A stretch of 64,000 bases of DNA from Hyperoplus lanceolatus. Lineage: Eukaryota; Chordata; Actinopteri; Uranoscopiformes; Ammodytidae. A program made the position numbers and the translations under genes. The DNA is taken from positions 22,756,001 to 22,820,000 of the forward strand of contig CM049414.1 in NCBI GenBank assembly GCA_026929865.2, read 5' to 3'. Of the stretch, positions 33,150 to 45,157 are shown piece by piece. The notes under the pieces were generated by a model, which saw only the letters and a list, made by a program, of their open reading frames with translations, did not search any database and was not told the origin of the DNA. Numbering within the stretch: the stretch's first letter is position 1; each line of letters begins with the position of its first letter.

Positions 33150-34820
33150 TATAGTTCTCTGCTCTGCAAACGGAGAGATGACTGACATCTGGGCATATTG
33201 GGTGGGAGGTATTGAGGCTTTATCTACCGACAGAAAAAAAATAAAAATGTCTTCTTTTTACAAACAACAAAATGCCTCTCTCGATCTCCATGCTCCAATT
33301 GCACTGCATGAAACGCTTGCTTGCTCTCGAGCACACTTGACTGGTAAAAGGAAAATGCCTGAGGCCAAACTCACTGTGATGAAACAGATCTTTGGGAAAA
33401 AAAGGCCACAGAGCTCCTGGTAAGTAAAAACCGATGCAAATAATTAGCTCTGAGCTAATAGCCCTGAAACTGCCGAGCATAGTGGACTATCAAGTAGAGC
33501 GGTGCCTGTTAGTTTTCATCCACCAACACATTAAATATAATCTACTTTTTCAAGGAGATTTAAATTCAGGATAGCACCACCTCATGCCTATTTTTCCATT
33601 AATTTTCAGCTATTTTTGCATATAACCCAAGCAACAAAATACGGAACCATGTTTAATACATTGCCAGTGTTTCTTTGTGAGTCAGCATAGGCCTCATTTT
33701 AAAGAGTTATCATTCGACACTATAGTGACATTTGCATATATTTGGGAACATTCAGTGGCTATTTTTGAGTTTGTAATTTTTCACTTGCAAAGGAGAGGGG
33801 TTTTCATAGACCTATTTCTGTCCCTCCACTTTTTACGGCGTCATTACAATTAACTCACTAAATCTATTCTCTCCAAATAGGGCCCCTCTTAAAGTCCAGA
33901 GAAGCGAAGAAAAGTGATTTGCAGACTCCAGATATCCCACTATAGTATACTAATGCCTGAACAAAATCTTGTAACATATACTCTGCGTGTATTTTTTGGG
34001 GTGAAAATAATTTGATTTATATTCTTTGTCGATATTTGTGACTGCAGTAAATATTATTTTATCTGATGAATCAAAAGAAAATGCGAGTGGAGGAAAGTGC
34101 TATTTTGTAGTAAAGCTGAAAATATTTCATTTGTTCTCTAAGTATCAGGTCTGTTATGGTGGCCCTTGTGGACAAAATACATAGAAAAGGAAAAACTCAA
34201 ATACTACTAATATATACTGATAAAACTAAATATTATTATCATCAAAATATTGTATGTGCATTGATACTTGTTGAATTTCTGTTTGTCGAGTAGAAAGAAT
34301 CATCGAGTCCAGAAAATCACGTGGCACCAATGGATGAAGTCTGTCTGTACAAATCAATTTAACTGCATATCTACAGTGTGTTTGAGTTTGTATATGTGAA
34401 TTTGCTCTGGGTATTTCTACTACTGTCACAAGCTTGTGCTCACTTGCTGCTAAATATGCAGTCACCGGGCCGTATAGGCAATAACATCAGACCTGTATTG
34501 GATTGCCTTGTTGTGCTCCTGCCTTTCGGTGGCAGCCATAAATTGCTCAATGAATCTTACTGTATCAACTTGTCTAAAAGAGAGAAGCAGGGTCCCTGCA
34601 GGTATCGCAATATATTAATATTTTCCATTTCAAATCACTGTGTGTTGACTCTTACTGTCTGTATGACTATCTATAACAGACAGATGAGTAAACAAGTAAA
34701 ACAATAAAATTCAGGCTGTTGGTCGAAATTCACTTTTATTTGAATTGTTATGCTGCATTTTCACATCTGAACTACTCCGTTTATATCTCTGTGTTTACTC
34801 TGTAGTTTTAAGATGTTGTC
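33150..34820. other. No recognisable feature
   Basis: Unique-looking sequence, AT-rich. The open frames at 33121-33480 and 34226-34707 carry no recognisable domain. Confidence 0.5.
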
Positions 34821-34822
34821 AT

Positions 34823-35075
34823 ATAAAAGGTGCTACGAGGAACTTTTAAATATTTCTGAAACAGTAAAATGTTTCCTCTGATGATCATGAATAACATGTG
34901 ACAGCAAAGGAGACCATCAGTGAAAAGAATGCTATTTCTATATAGTTTTTCGTAATGTCTTTGTCATGGGTACACTCACCCAGGAACAATAGCTGGCGTT
35001 GTAAAAACACTTCCGCTTTTGTCCAAAGGGGGTGCAAGAATCAACACAAACTGAAAGTTCCTCATAGCACCTTTA
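34823..35075. mobile_element. TTAA-type miniature element, family F3, best copy
   Basis: Left end AAAAGGTGCTACGAGGAACT and right end AGTTCCTCATAGCACCTTTA are inverted. The interior is shared, in reverse orientation, with 9246-9505. Non-coding, about 250 bp. Confidence 0.65.
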
Positions 35076-35079
35076 ATGT

Positions 35080-35955
35080 ACGTAATTATAAATGATAAGA
35101 GCTGATGTCGAATATTTCCAGTCATTTTCATTTACAAGAAACTTCTGTCATGTCTTGCCATGAGCTCAACAAGAAGCAAACTTACTTTTTTTTGCATTAG
35201 CATGGCAGCGCCCTTGACATACAAAGTCAATTTGAATGGGCTCTATAACCTCTGAGGTCTACTCAAACAACCCTTCAACCCACTATCACTATCACTACCA
35301 ATTACTCCATCTTCCCTCTCCGTCTATGCATTTTAAGCAACAGAAAAAAAAGTTGTGTGTGACACTAATGAAAAGGAGGCGTCTTAATGTTGATGTCTTA
35401 CCAATGTAGCAAAGGGGCGGAAACATGGTGCTACATACACTAATTAATTTTTTGGGGTTTAATGAAATTCCTCTCCCAGACAGTCACTCACCTTGAGGGG
35501 TGTCCTTGCATGTGTTAAAGAAGAGGTAGAGGGAAAAGTTTCCCGTGTGTGTGTGAAGAGAATATTCTTGATTTTTTTCTTTCTAGTTGACTAAAATAAA
35601 TAAATAAATCACTCTTATACCTTTACACTGCCGCGTCTCTTGAGCAAATCATTAACAAAAGAAACTTCAAACTGACAGGCATAACCACTTTGAACTGTGC
35701 TTTCAATCATGGATTTGATTTAGAAGGGCAAGGAAAGGGATTATTGTTGGCAGTCCTTTAGAAAAATATTCTATCACGGTAATCAGTAGCGGCATGCATT
35801 GAATGCATTTTGCATATTTCATATTTCAGGTAGACATGGGGAATGAAATGTTTTGTTCCGAGGCTCCTTTCCAAAACCCTCATACAAGATGCAAATGAAA
35901 GAAAGTCAAAGTTTTGAAGGTCCTGTCTGTACTGTGTTTGTGTTGAAAGAAATAC
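35080..35955. other. No recognisable feature
   Basis: Unique-looking sequence. Confidence 0.45.
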
Positions 35956-35959
35956 AGCG

Positions 35960-36205
35960 TTAATCCACAGCCTAGGCTCTGTAAACGGGCATGTTGCTAG
36001 CTGCGGTTGGGCCCCCTCGGCTTACATACCATTTGTTTATGTGCCCGTTTACAGAGCCTAGGCTGTGCGTAAACAACAGATGTTTTGCAGCATACACACA
36101 CACACACGGTACAGAAGGAAGCAGATCACGAGATTTTCACAGGTTTTGGCAACAATTTTGTTTTGTGAACAAGCTTTCTCCAGAATTGCTGACTTCCATT
36201 TTGAA
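35960..36205. mobile_element. Miniature family F1 copy with internal hairpin
   Basis: Interior words AGCCTAGGCTCTGTAAACGG at 35970 and CCCGTTTACAGAGCCTAGGC near 36045 are inverted, forming a hairpin of about 25-bp arms. The right part (CAAGCTTTCTCCAGAATTGC) is the F1 right end. The normal F1 left end has been replaced by the inverted interior copy. Confidence 0.6.
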
Positions 36206-36309
36206 GACATAAAATAGTGCAGAATATAAAATATCGAAATAAGATCTTATATATTAAAAGAATAATATGGAATATAAAAAAATAAAATTATAAACGTAGA
36301 CAAGCTTGT

Positions 36310-36790
<481 letters not shown>

Positions 36791-36824
36791 GAGAACTTTA
36801 GGTCTGTATTGATTGAATGATTGA

Positions 36825-37060
36825 TTCAATTTAATTCAGACATATCAAAAATATGAAACAAAATTAAAAGCATGAAAATACATTAAACAAAAATTATGTT
36901 TAAAATATTTCACAAAAAAAGAAAAAAGAAAACTACTTACATATAATGATATGATATGCCTGAAAAGGAGTAGGAAGAAGTACGAACTGATTTAATCCTA
37001 CCCCTTCAAGTGGAATAGCCCTAAAGTCTGGGCCAAACGAGGTATTCTAAAAGAGGCCTA
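36825..37060 (-). mobile_element. Probable LINE 3' untranslated fragment
   Basis: CCTGAAAAGGAGTAGGAAGA then AGTACG and AATCCTACCCCTTC match a frequent fish LINE 3' untranslated region in minus orientation. No coding motif. Confidence 0.45.
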
Positions 37061-37079
37061 TGATTTCAGGGCTACGGAA

Positions 37080-37180
37080 AACTTTCATTTTTCATTTTTT
37101 CATTTAACTTTTATTTATCCCCGAGAGACCAATTGAGGGGTGACCCTCATTTTCAATGATCTCGAGAACTTATTGATGAC
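37080..37180 (-). mobile_element. 3' terminus of the copy A/B LINE family
   Basis: Minus-strand equivalent of the copy B 3' end: TTTATTTATCCCCGAGAGAC, CAATTGAGGGGTGACCCTCA then TTTTCAATGA. The matching words in copy B lie at 24960-25020. The tail is at the left, as expected for minus orientation. Very short, 5'-truncated. Confidence 0.75.
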
Positions 37181-37184
37181 ACAA

Positions 37185-38040
37185 CTGTGTAACCCTTACA
37201 TTCCCACCAATGAAAAATTATCTCAGTTCTGGTAAAAGCGCTGTGATTTATTGAACTGTTTGGGGGTGTTTGAACCCTTTCAGCCTCATTCTTAACATTA
37301 ACACCCCACTGTAAATAATGGGTATTATTAAGTGCATTTAGCTTAACACCCATGCTTCAAGAATGAAAAATAGTCCAAAATGAAATGCAGGTGTGCGTTT
37401 GATTAATACGCCTGTCCCTCCTTCTGTGTACTATGGCCTCTCGCAAAAACCTCCTGTCCTTCTTGAAATACATGACACACTAGTCTAACAGAGTCTGACA
37501 GTCGCTGTAACTGAAATTCTAATTAGATTATTCAACGGCTATATTAATTCAGCAGGAAATTACTTTAGTTAACGAGCATCAGGCTGTCAGGCAGGCGGTG
37601 TTGTGGGCAAAGCCAGAGCTGCATTATCAGGTTACAAGGGCCCTTAGATATTGGAATTGTATTAGCCAGAAGTCAAAGCAACAATGGTGGTCCAGTGGTG
37701 TGTGGGCAGTGGAGAGTTGAGAGGTGGAGCCTGGGGGTTGTGTGAATCTGAATAAGCTCACATGTCGACTTGAGGTCAAACTGGGACCAACAGCATTGAC
37801 TGAAACTCTAGTGTTGGGTCATTTAGATACAGTTTCTTAAGTGGAACCACTTGTCAGTTTTAGAGGAAATGGGGACATGCTTTAGAAGCTATGCATCTGA
37901 TATTATTTTATTGTTTTACTTTGTTCTATCTCCTTCCTCTTTTTTAAATCAATTGTGTTTAAAAAAATCTTATTTTCTTTTTATGGTGAAGTATCATCCC
38001 TGTTTTTATGTCCACTTCTCCTTCAATGTAAATCACTCTT
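37185..38040. other. Unique sequence, possible conserved block at 37490-37670
   Basis: The sub-block has TTCTAATTAGATTATTCAAC and TATTAATTCAGCAGG words and no repeat. It could be conserved non-coding DNA; unproven. Confidence 0.3.
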
Positions 38041-38048
38041 TTTTTTCG

Positions 38049-38217
38049 ATATTTTTTTGGAATTTTTATGCTTTATTGATAGTGTAGAGACAGAGTTGAA
38101 ATGGGGCAGAGAGGGGAGTGACATGCAGAGAACGACCGCGGGCTGGAATGGAACACGGGTCCGCTGCTGGCCGAGGCCCATGGGGGGGACGCCCTACCAA
38201 CTGAGCTAAGGGCGCCC
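38049..38217 (-). mobile_element. tRNA-derived SINE, nearly full copy
   Basis: Minus strand: GGGCGCCCTTAGCTCAGTTG opens the tRNA-like head, with the A box at about 38190-38206. A degenerate B box (CCCGTGTTCCATTCCAGCCC region) follows. The SINE body CTGCATGTCACTCCCCTCTC comes next, then the tail CTATCAATAAAGCATAAAAA. Same family as 40557-40726. Confidence 0.75.
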
Positions 38218-38274
38218 TCAATGTAAATCACTCTTGTAACGCATGTCATTTCTATATTGTAAAACACTTTGATC

Positions 38275-38638
38275 TAGCCTGGTCCTACCAGACCATCGTA
38301 CTTCATTTAATTTGTACAGAAGGTCTGGAATCGCTCAATTGACCAATGTAAACTCACTTGAAGGAGGGTGTCTGTTGAAGTTTAAAACGATTGGATCTGC
38401 CCAGTGCCACTCTGGATCAGCCAACCAATCGCATAACGTTTGCTCCTGACGTCATGCGCCGGCTTCTGACTACAATTGAAACTGGTGCACGACCTCAACG
38501 TCATTGTGCTCAGCCACTCCCTCTGTTCGCTGATTGGTCATGCAAAAATCTATCCTGTGAGAATATAGCACAGCCCCAGACTGACTACTGAAAGGAAATG
38601 AAAATTGAGCAGAAGTAGAGGTGGGTGGTGCCAGGCTA
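38275..38638. mobile_element. TAGCCTGG element, copy 3
   Basis: TAGCCTGG at 38275 to CCAGGCTA at 38638, collinear with copy 2. The flanks ACTTTGATC and GGTCATTGG do not form a 9-bp duplication, so the flank has diverged or one side was lost. Confidence 0.7.
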
Positions 38639-38639
38639 G

Positions 38640-39390
38640 GTCATTGGCATTCTTCATCACCTATAATGAGAAGGGTTGAATGGCGGACCCCACCAAAAGT
38701 TGAACTCAACATGAAAAGGTTTTCAGGGATTTAGATCAACCGAGCAAAGCAAATCCACTTGTACTTAAATAATATAGCAAAATGTGAACCAGGATTTGGT
38801 AAGAATCAAGAACAAAAGGAATCTGGTCAATAGATTGTTTGGCATTGCGATGGAAAACACCTTAAAATGTAATATTACATTAAAATGTAAATCAGAAGAT
38901 CTGATTTGCAACCAAGTGTGAGCTATGAAGCAGCTTTATAGTGGCAGGTTTTTCCAATCACTCCCAGTTCGACTTCCACTATCAAAATCCCTCCAATGAC
39001 CAACAGTTGAGCCCATTTTCCCCCTAGTGAAGTTGTCAATTTAAATTTCCTTTTCGACCTGACTTCCGTGGACCCACATACAATTGATTTCGCTTTGACA
39101 GTTGAAAGTCCTTGAAAAAAATCCCCAGTCCTTCACTCCACATCATTGACCCTTTGGTGTTCCTCCATCTATTTTCCTCTGCGATCGACAGAGAGTGTCC
39201 TGGGACTTGTAGGGGGGCTTCATTGAGAATGCAGCGACTGCTCCTTTCACCTTGATGTTCCAACAACTCGTTTTTTCTCAAGGTTGTGGCGAGGGTGATG
39301 AAATCGGAGCCGTGTTTTGCGGTGGCGAAAAATCCCCCTGTAGTTTGAGCCTTTGTAGTCTTTAAAACGGGAAATCTCTGTGGGTTTGGG
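38640..39390. other. No recognisable feature
   Basis: The long minus-strand open frame here (39036-39494) exists because it starts in the adjacent TG array; the rest shows no domain. Confidence 0.45.
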
Positions 39391-39392
39391 GG

Positions 39393-39393
<1 letters not shown>

Positions 39394-39472
<79 letters not shown>
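39394..39472 (+). repeat. (TG)n microsatellite
   Basis: About 39 TG units. Confidence 0.97.
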
Positions 39473-39476
<4 letters not shown>

Positions 39477-39491
39477 TGGGGTATTAGTACC

Positions 39492-39617
39492 CATTTACAG
39501 AGCCCAGGCTTTAACAACACCAGATTTATTTTCAGCGCACACACAGTACGTACAGGTAGCGGCTCGTGAGGAGATATTCACTGATTTTGACATCAAGCTT
39601 TTTATCCAGAATCACTG
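39492..39617. mobile_element. Miniature family F1, right-half relic
   Basis: ATTTACAGAGCCCAGGC, ACAGTACGTACAGGTAGCGG and GAGGAGATATTCACTGATTT match the right half of the F1 copies. The missing left half coincides with the TG array, 20 bp upstream. Confidence 0.6.
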
Positions 39618-39619
39618 AC

Positions 39620-40500
39620 TCTTTAATTCATCCCAGTATGTATGTGTGTGGCTGTAGCTGCCATTGATAGATTCAGTTGAATACATTTTACTCCATCCAT
39701 TCACAGTCAGCTCAGCCCAAGGTTGTTCGTTTAACTTGGCAGTGAGTCAGCAAGAATTGGCCTGATTTATACAGTGTTCCAACCTGTGAAATCCCCCGGC
39801 TAACCCAAGCTAACCCCTTGTTCCAGCAGGGCTATGTCTCTATGGACTAAAAAATAATTTAATTTTTAAAGAGTGGGCCAGTGAGAAGAAATTAAATGCT
39901 AAGGGGTTTTTAAAACGCTTCGAAGAAAAGAATTTGCTGTATGAGTCACTGTGATCTGGACCTTCGGGGCAAAGTCAAATGAGTGAGTAATGAAGCCTGG
40001 ATTAACACGCATAAGAGACCTTACAGTTCCAAACCTATTCATTCGTACAAAATAGAGTTCACCTCACCTTTTGAAATTACAAATACTAATCACCTACTTT
40101 CTGATTACACAAACAATCCAAATGCCTGTGGTCACCTGTAGGGAGTTAAATATGAATTCCATCAGATACAACAAATACAATTAATTCATTTCTTTGGAAT
40201 TTGGGATCGCACTACTCTAAATGCCATTTTGGGACATAGTTTGTTATTGTGACAACCAAACGAGTGCTACTGTAGAGAAAGGAACATCAAAAGAAAAATA
40301 CAGGAAAAGGGAGAACACACTAAAGTGATTGACAAGCAATATCTGGGATTTAGCGGTGACCCTGGAATAGTCATTTGACGATTCAATGGTGCATGAAACA
40401 AGGAACATTCCATTCTGGCTGTATGGTGAGGGGGGGGGGGGTACTGGATGTCTGATTTGACATGGAATGGCTTTGGTTTCTTCCAATAAATCATGATAAA
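39620..40500. other. No recognisable feature; poly-G run at 40431-40441
   Basis: Unique-looking AT-rich sequence. Confidence 0.45.
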
Positions 40501-40505
40501 TATTA

Positions 40506-40539
40506 ACTATATTAGGCTTAAATATAAGCCTAATATAGT
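40506..40539. repeat. Perfect hairpin, 15-bp arms
   Basis: ACTATATTAGGCTTA (40506-40520), loop AATA, TAAGCCTAATATAGT (40525-40539). It lies about 18 bp from the SINE tail. Confidence 0.85.
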
Positions 40540-40556
40540 CTATACTTTTAATAAGA

Positions 40557-40726
40557 TATTTTTTGGCATTTTTATGCTTTATTGATAGTGCAGAGAGACA
40601 GAGGTGAAACGGGGCAGAGAGGGGAGTGACATGCAGAGAACGACCGCGGGCGGGAATTGAACCCGGGTCTGCTGCTGGGCCCGGCCCGGGGACGCGACGC
40701 CCTACCAACTGAGCTGAGGGCGCCCC
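40557..40726 (-). mobile_element. tRNA-derived SINE, best full copy
   Basis: Minus strand begins GGGGCGCCCTCAGCTCAGTT, with A box AGCTCAGTTGGTAGGGCG (40698-40715) and B box GGGTTCAATTCCC (40652-40664), the internal RNA polymerase III promoter. The body contains CTGCATGTCACTCCCCTCTC and the tail CTATCAATAAAGCATAAAAA then TGCC. The tRNA-like head no longer folds as a convincing full tRNA: the variable region between the boxes is enlarged and very GC-rich. It depends on a LINE for movement; the partner LINE is not identified here. Confidence 0.85.
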
Positions 40727-40729
40727 GTG

Positions 40730-41035
40730 AATAATAATGTTAATTTGCGATAAAATTAATTCTTACGCCAAGTCAAGAAGACAAAAAATTATTATTCAAT
40801 TATTCTTAGACTTAGACTTAGACAGTCCACTTATTAGTGATTGGGTTGTATGGGAATTCTTAGTCAGGGATTTGTAGTGCAAAACCAACAATCGCCATGA
40901 GCGACGACAGTTTAGTGCTTAAAAATTGTGATTAAAACAGTGCAAATGAGAGTCCCTCAGATTACCACATTAATGAATTGGGTTTTAAGTGTAATAGCCC
41001 ACCTGCCGTCTGGATAACGGCCGTCTTGGGCTTTT
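40730..41035. other. No recognisable feature
   Basis: AT-rich; a minor TTAGAC repeat at 40804-40822. Confidence 0.4.
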
Positions 41036-41039
41036 TAAA

Positions 41040-41463
41040 GATGCATTAAAATGTAAAAGAGGACCTTAAATGCACCGTCAGCTTTCATTGCAGCTGAGGT
41101 GTTAAGTGTTGCACTCCCAACCCATTTTACCATCATTGTTAAATACCTTCTTCACCTGTGGGAATATGAAGGTGTATTGAACTCTGAGATCCTATGTAGT
41201 ATAAATGTGCAAACATTTTTGAAATTGGTTCATTCTAGCCTGAGATAAGGCAGAAAGAGTGTCTCACTGTCTAACCCTACATTTTACTAAGGTGACATTA
41301 AACTAGTAAACATGTAGGGTTAGGATTAAGAGGACAGCTGGGCCAAGGGAAGACTGAGGAAAGACTGAGGGAAGAAAAACCTCATTCATTATGTTATAAT
41401 AGCGATTTTATAATGATGGAACGCCGGTTGCGTATGGGTGAAGTATTCCTTTAGGCCAATTTC
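41040..41463 (-). mobile_element. TTAA-type miniature element, family F4, partial copy
   Basis: The right end GGGTGAAGTATTCCTTTAGG is the reverse complement of the left end of the copy at 57553 (TTAAAGGAATACTTCACCC, with one change in the TTAA). The interior words TAACCCTACATTTTAC and GAACTCTGAGATCCTATG are shared. The left boundary is approximate. The long hairpin of the 57553 copy is absent here. Confidence 0.6.
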
Positions 41464-41469
41464 CATTTA

Positions 41470-42360
41470 TTATTATTATTTTTTTTTTACCAATGAGGGT
41501 GTTTACATTTTTTTTTGTGTTCTTTTGAAATTTGACTCACTGAGTGAATGACTTAGATCTAGGGAGGCATCGCTTCCACCATGTCTAGGGCTGTGTTTTA
41601 TTAATCATAAACACAATCAGTTTTTCATTTGTTACAATAAAACTGTCTCTTTGAAAGCACACCGTAAAATATAAGTCTCAGTGTAGTTTATTAAACACTT
41701 ACTCTGAGCTTAGAGTAAAAGTGACCTTGTACTATAATATTGGTTAATCTAATTTGCATAGGACAATCACATTTAGTTTTTAAGTGGAATTATTTTTACA
41801 TAACGGTGTTCATTCAACTTTATAGCCGTCTATAAATAGACTTTGGAAGCTGTACTCTGTGGTGCAGATTATACTGTGTTCTACTGAGAGATGTTGTTTA
41901 CATTTACTGTAGTTCCTTGTCCTCTTGATATATTTGAGTTATAAGTATGTATAAGTTGACGCACAGTTCAGTACTGTATATGACAGGGAGAGAGCATATT
42001 CAACATTTGAGAAACTACAACTTGCAAATTCTGGGTGGATGGGTTTGTTCCTATTTGTTGTTATTAAGGCTAAATTAAACTGGTTGTTGTAGGCCTAAAT
42101 GCTTTGGGAGTCTTTCATCCACGGCTTATTTCAGACTGTGTGTGGAGTGGACACACTATGCCTGCGTGCAGGTGGTTGCCATGGTGCTGCTGCAGCCGAG
42201 GCTTCGTAGCGAAAATTAAAGTGAAAATGAATGACTGGCAGCTGCCACCAACATTCATGGAGGTTTTGGTGTGCGCGCAGGGTTATAAGTAGGAATTTTG
42301 CAAATGACAAGGTTTCTTTTCTGTTCTTTTCCGCGTAGTCTCAGACTCACACACGGAAGA
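41470..42360. other. No recognisable feature
   Basis: AT-rich unique-looking sequence. Confidence 0.45.
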
Positions 42361-43395
42361 CTCTACAGCAGGGGTGTCAAACTCATTTTGGTTCGAGGGC
42401 CACATACAGCCTCTCTGATCTCAGGTGGGCCGGATCAGTAAAATAATGGCAAAATAACTCCAAATCCCTAACTTTGTTTTTCAGTAATATGCTTTATCAC
42501 TTAGCCTACATTTGTAACCTACATTATCATGGATCACAAGGGATCTCTGTAGGAAATGTCTTAGTAAAGGTTGCTGCTGGCTGCAGCGCCGCACCAAACA
42601 TTTTGGGGGTATTTTGCTCAAAGATGCCAATGTGCACTAATGAAATAAACAACTGTTTATTGGAATACACAAATACAACAGGCACTGACCTTACAGTTGT
42701 CCAATTTGGTTTGCTATATGTACAGGGACACATTTTGTGCAAACATGCAGACTGTACAAAATACAATTAAATAAAAGTGCAACTTCTACTGTTTTGATTT
42801 ATTTTTAAATACAGAGGTTATTGGTTGTTTTGGAATTCGTTTTTCCCAATTTAAAACATAAAAATAAAGCAGCATTGAAAATTAGGAAATAAATCTTGTA
42901 GGCCTACACTAGCATGCTCCTGCTCGTTTTGCGCACACAGAGCCGCAGACACACCGACCGCTTGCTAGTACATTAATTGTTCAGCACTAAAAATAAAAAT
43001 AGTTTTTATTATTTTTATTAAAAAATAATAAAATAAAATGTAGGGGAAGGTGGGGGGTGTTCTAGTTTAAGGCTTATTAAAAATGTACTAAAAATAAAAA
43101 TGTTTTTTTTTTTTGGTTTTTACTTTGCCATAAAGCACTGGAGGAAACATTAATAGCGGTGAAGCAGGATTGCCATTTACCATTTCCCACGTTGCTAAAA
43201 TGTGCTTTTTTATTTAGGCTGCCCCCTAGCGGCAGGAGTGAGCATTTCGGTTATTTCTTTAAAAATTCATAACTCCTCACAGGAATGGGCTAGAGACTTA
43301 CTTTTTTTTTGACATACTCAGAAATTTATGCTCTACAGGTCGCGGGCCTGATCAAATCATCTCGCGGGCCGTTGTTTGACACCCCTACTCTACAG
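42361..43395. mobile_element. hAT element, non-autonomous, exact 8-bp target duplication
   Basis: The element runs from CAGGGGTGTCAAAC (42369) to GTTTGACACCCCTA (43387), inverted repeats with one terminal mismatch. CTCTACAG is duplicated exactly at 42361-42368 and 43388-43395. The ends also share GGGCC words (CGAGGGCCACATACAGCC; CGCGGGCCGTTGTTTGAC). The interior of about 1 kb is AT-rich with no recognisable transposase. It is a second, independent hAT family from the one at 20671-21758. Confidence 0.88.
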
Positions 43396-43539
43396 GGAAT
43401 GTGAAATTACGCTGTAGGACATGTTCCTTTTGAATTGACAGTAACTTAAATGCGAGCCATATGTATAGTTTGTGGTGTTTTAGTTGTTCTAACATTACTA
43501 GATGATACAACAGCATGAGAAAAAACCACAACGTTTGCT

Positions 43540-43612
43540 AGACCATGACGAGCGTTAATCGCACGATAAAAAAATTGACGCCGTTAATAACGCGTTTAAC
43601 TGACAGCACTAA
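43540..43612 (-). mobile_element. End fragment of a fish DNA-transposon repeat (GTTAATCGC type)
   Basis: AGCGTTAATCGCACGATAAA, ACGCCGTTAATAACGCG and TTTAACTGACAGCACTA. I recognise this as the terminus of a dispersed fish repeat, possibly hAT-like. Partial. Confidence 0.4.
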
Positions 43613-43619
43613 TATATAT

Positions 43620-44110
43620 CAGGGCTGTACAGTGCGACAGTTTTGATCGCATTTGCTACTGAAATTGATCACGTGCGATGATGAATACGAATCCATTCGC
43701 ACTTGTGCGACAGGTTGATAATGAGGAGAGGCTGTCTTTGAAACACAGAGGAGAGATGCACAACACTGCTTAGAGGGCTCTACATTAACACTGCGAGTAA
43801 ATGAGTCTTAGGCAAGTAAGTTATTGAGTCCACCCTCCACTTTGGCTGGTGAAAGATGTGTGCTCGGGATCTGTGCTCGTGCATCGATTCTAGGTATAAA
43901 ACTTCACGGCTTCAACGGCAATTACCGGAAGGAGACGACACATTACCGCAGTTAAGTTAGCGCGTGTACAAACAGAAGATTTCATGTGCGCCTTCACATT
44001 AAAAGCCTGTTACTAGCCAAACGTGAGTTGACTTTTATTTTGAAGCCGGTAAGAACAGGAAGTTAGCGCGAAAGGCAACTCCTTCAGCTGCAGCGAGCAG
44101 TCAACAGTAG
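43620..44110 (+). mobile_element. Left part of a hAT-like element (CAGGGCTGTACAGTGCGAC)
   Basis: The start CAGGGCTGTACAGTGCGACA then TTTTGATCGCATTTGC resembles fish hAT ends. No right terminus is identifiable, and the right limit is a guess. Confidence 0.35.
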
Positions 44111-44599
44111 CCTAGTCTATTTAAACAAAGTTTTAAATAAGCCACTGAAAAGCTACTCCCAACACATTCACAACAACCTATTTAATTTATCCTAAATTGT
44201 ACCAATATGTATACTTATTTATTTAATAGGCTATGTTTAATGTTCAAAAGGCTATGTTTAATGTTCAAAAGGACATTATAATAATAATAATTTTGAATCA
44301 AAAAAAATTTTGGCAGGTTAGATTCTTTTTTCTAAATTGCAATCAGTGCACCCCTATTAATTTTTCTGCAATTATTACTGCACACACTAGGATATCATAT
44401 TAATTGTGAATCTCAAATGAGACCAGGATGACATGCTCAAAGGTAATTAGAGCGAAATGCAAGGGTTAAGGTTATGCAAGTTTTCAATCATAGCCTACTT
44501 TGTGTGCTACCAAATTTATTTTTGTGCTACTGAATTTTTTTTTTTCCCGTTCCCCAAAATAGCCTTCCCCCCCCTCTTTTTTTTTTTCTTCACTCAACT

Positions 44600-44948
44600 T
44601 TTTATTGTGTTTCACATATAATGGGGGGGGGTTGCAACGTGTGAAGCTCTAGTGAACTACATGCCCAAGAGGGTTAAGGCAGTGCTAGAAAATAATGATG
44701 GCAAAGCAAAATATTGACACTTTGGGCCCAATTTGTAAAATTTTTCTAAGGGGTGTACTCACTTTTGTTGCCAGCAGTTTAGACATTAATGGCTGTGTGT
44801 CGAGTTATTTTGAGGGGACAGTAAATTTACACTGTTATACAAGCTTACACTGACTACTTTACATTGTATCAAAGTGTCATTTCTTCAGTGTTGTCCCATG
44901 GAAAGATATAAAGAAAAATGTGAAGAAATGTGAGGGGTGTACTCTTAT

Positions 44949-44960
<12 letters not shown>
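44600..44960 (+). mobile_element. Tc1/mariner transposon, 3' end
   Basis: The transposase C-terminus (44643-44717) is followed by the untranslated 3' region with TTGACACTTTGGGCCCAATT, AGGGGTGTACTCACTTTTGT, TTGCCAGCAGTTTAGACATT and GTGAGGGGTGTACTC at the terminus. This wording is that of a known fish Tc1/mariner family. The 5' part is missing. The terminus abuts a long TA array. Confidence 0.75.
44643..44717 (+). pseudogene. Tc1/mariner transposase C-terminal fragment
   Basis: Reads EALVNYMPKRVKAVLENNDG then KAKY and a TGA stop. The xxMPKRVxAVLxxxGGxxKY pattern is the usual C-terminal end of Tc1-type transposases. The DDE catalytic core is absent. Confidence 0.75.

Positions 44961-45018
<58 letters not shown>
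44952..45018. repeat. (TA)n microsatellite
   Basis: About 33 uninterrupted TA units directly after the Tc1 end. It could have grown from the TA target site. Confidence 0.97.
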
Positions 45019-45021
<3 letters not shown>

Positions 45022-45157
45022 CATAGGCCTATAAGATGAAGGAAAATACAATTATGAAGTTCATGATTTATCAAACCAAGCAGCCAACTGGGCCCTGCTA
45101 CGAGTGCCTAATATCCAGCAGCCACTAAAGTTGTTTTATGAGCTCTACCTCGGATAA

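Noticed and set aside
40652-40715. A functional tRNA gene
   Set aside because: The A and B boxes are present, but the arms do not fold into a convincing cloverleaf and the sequence continues into a SINE body and tail shared by other copies.
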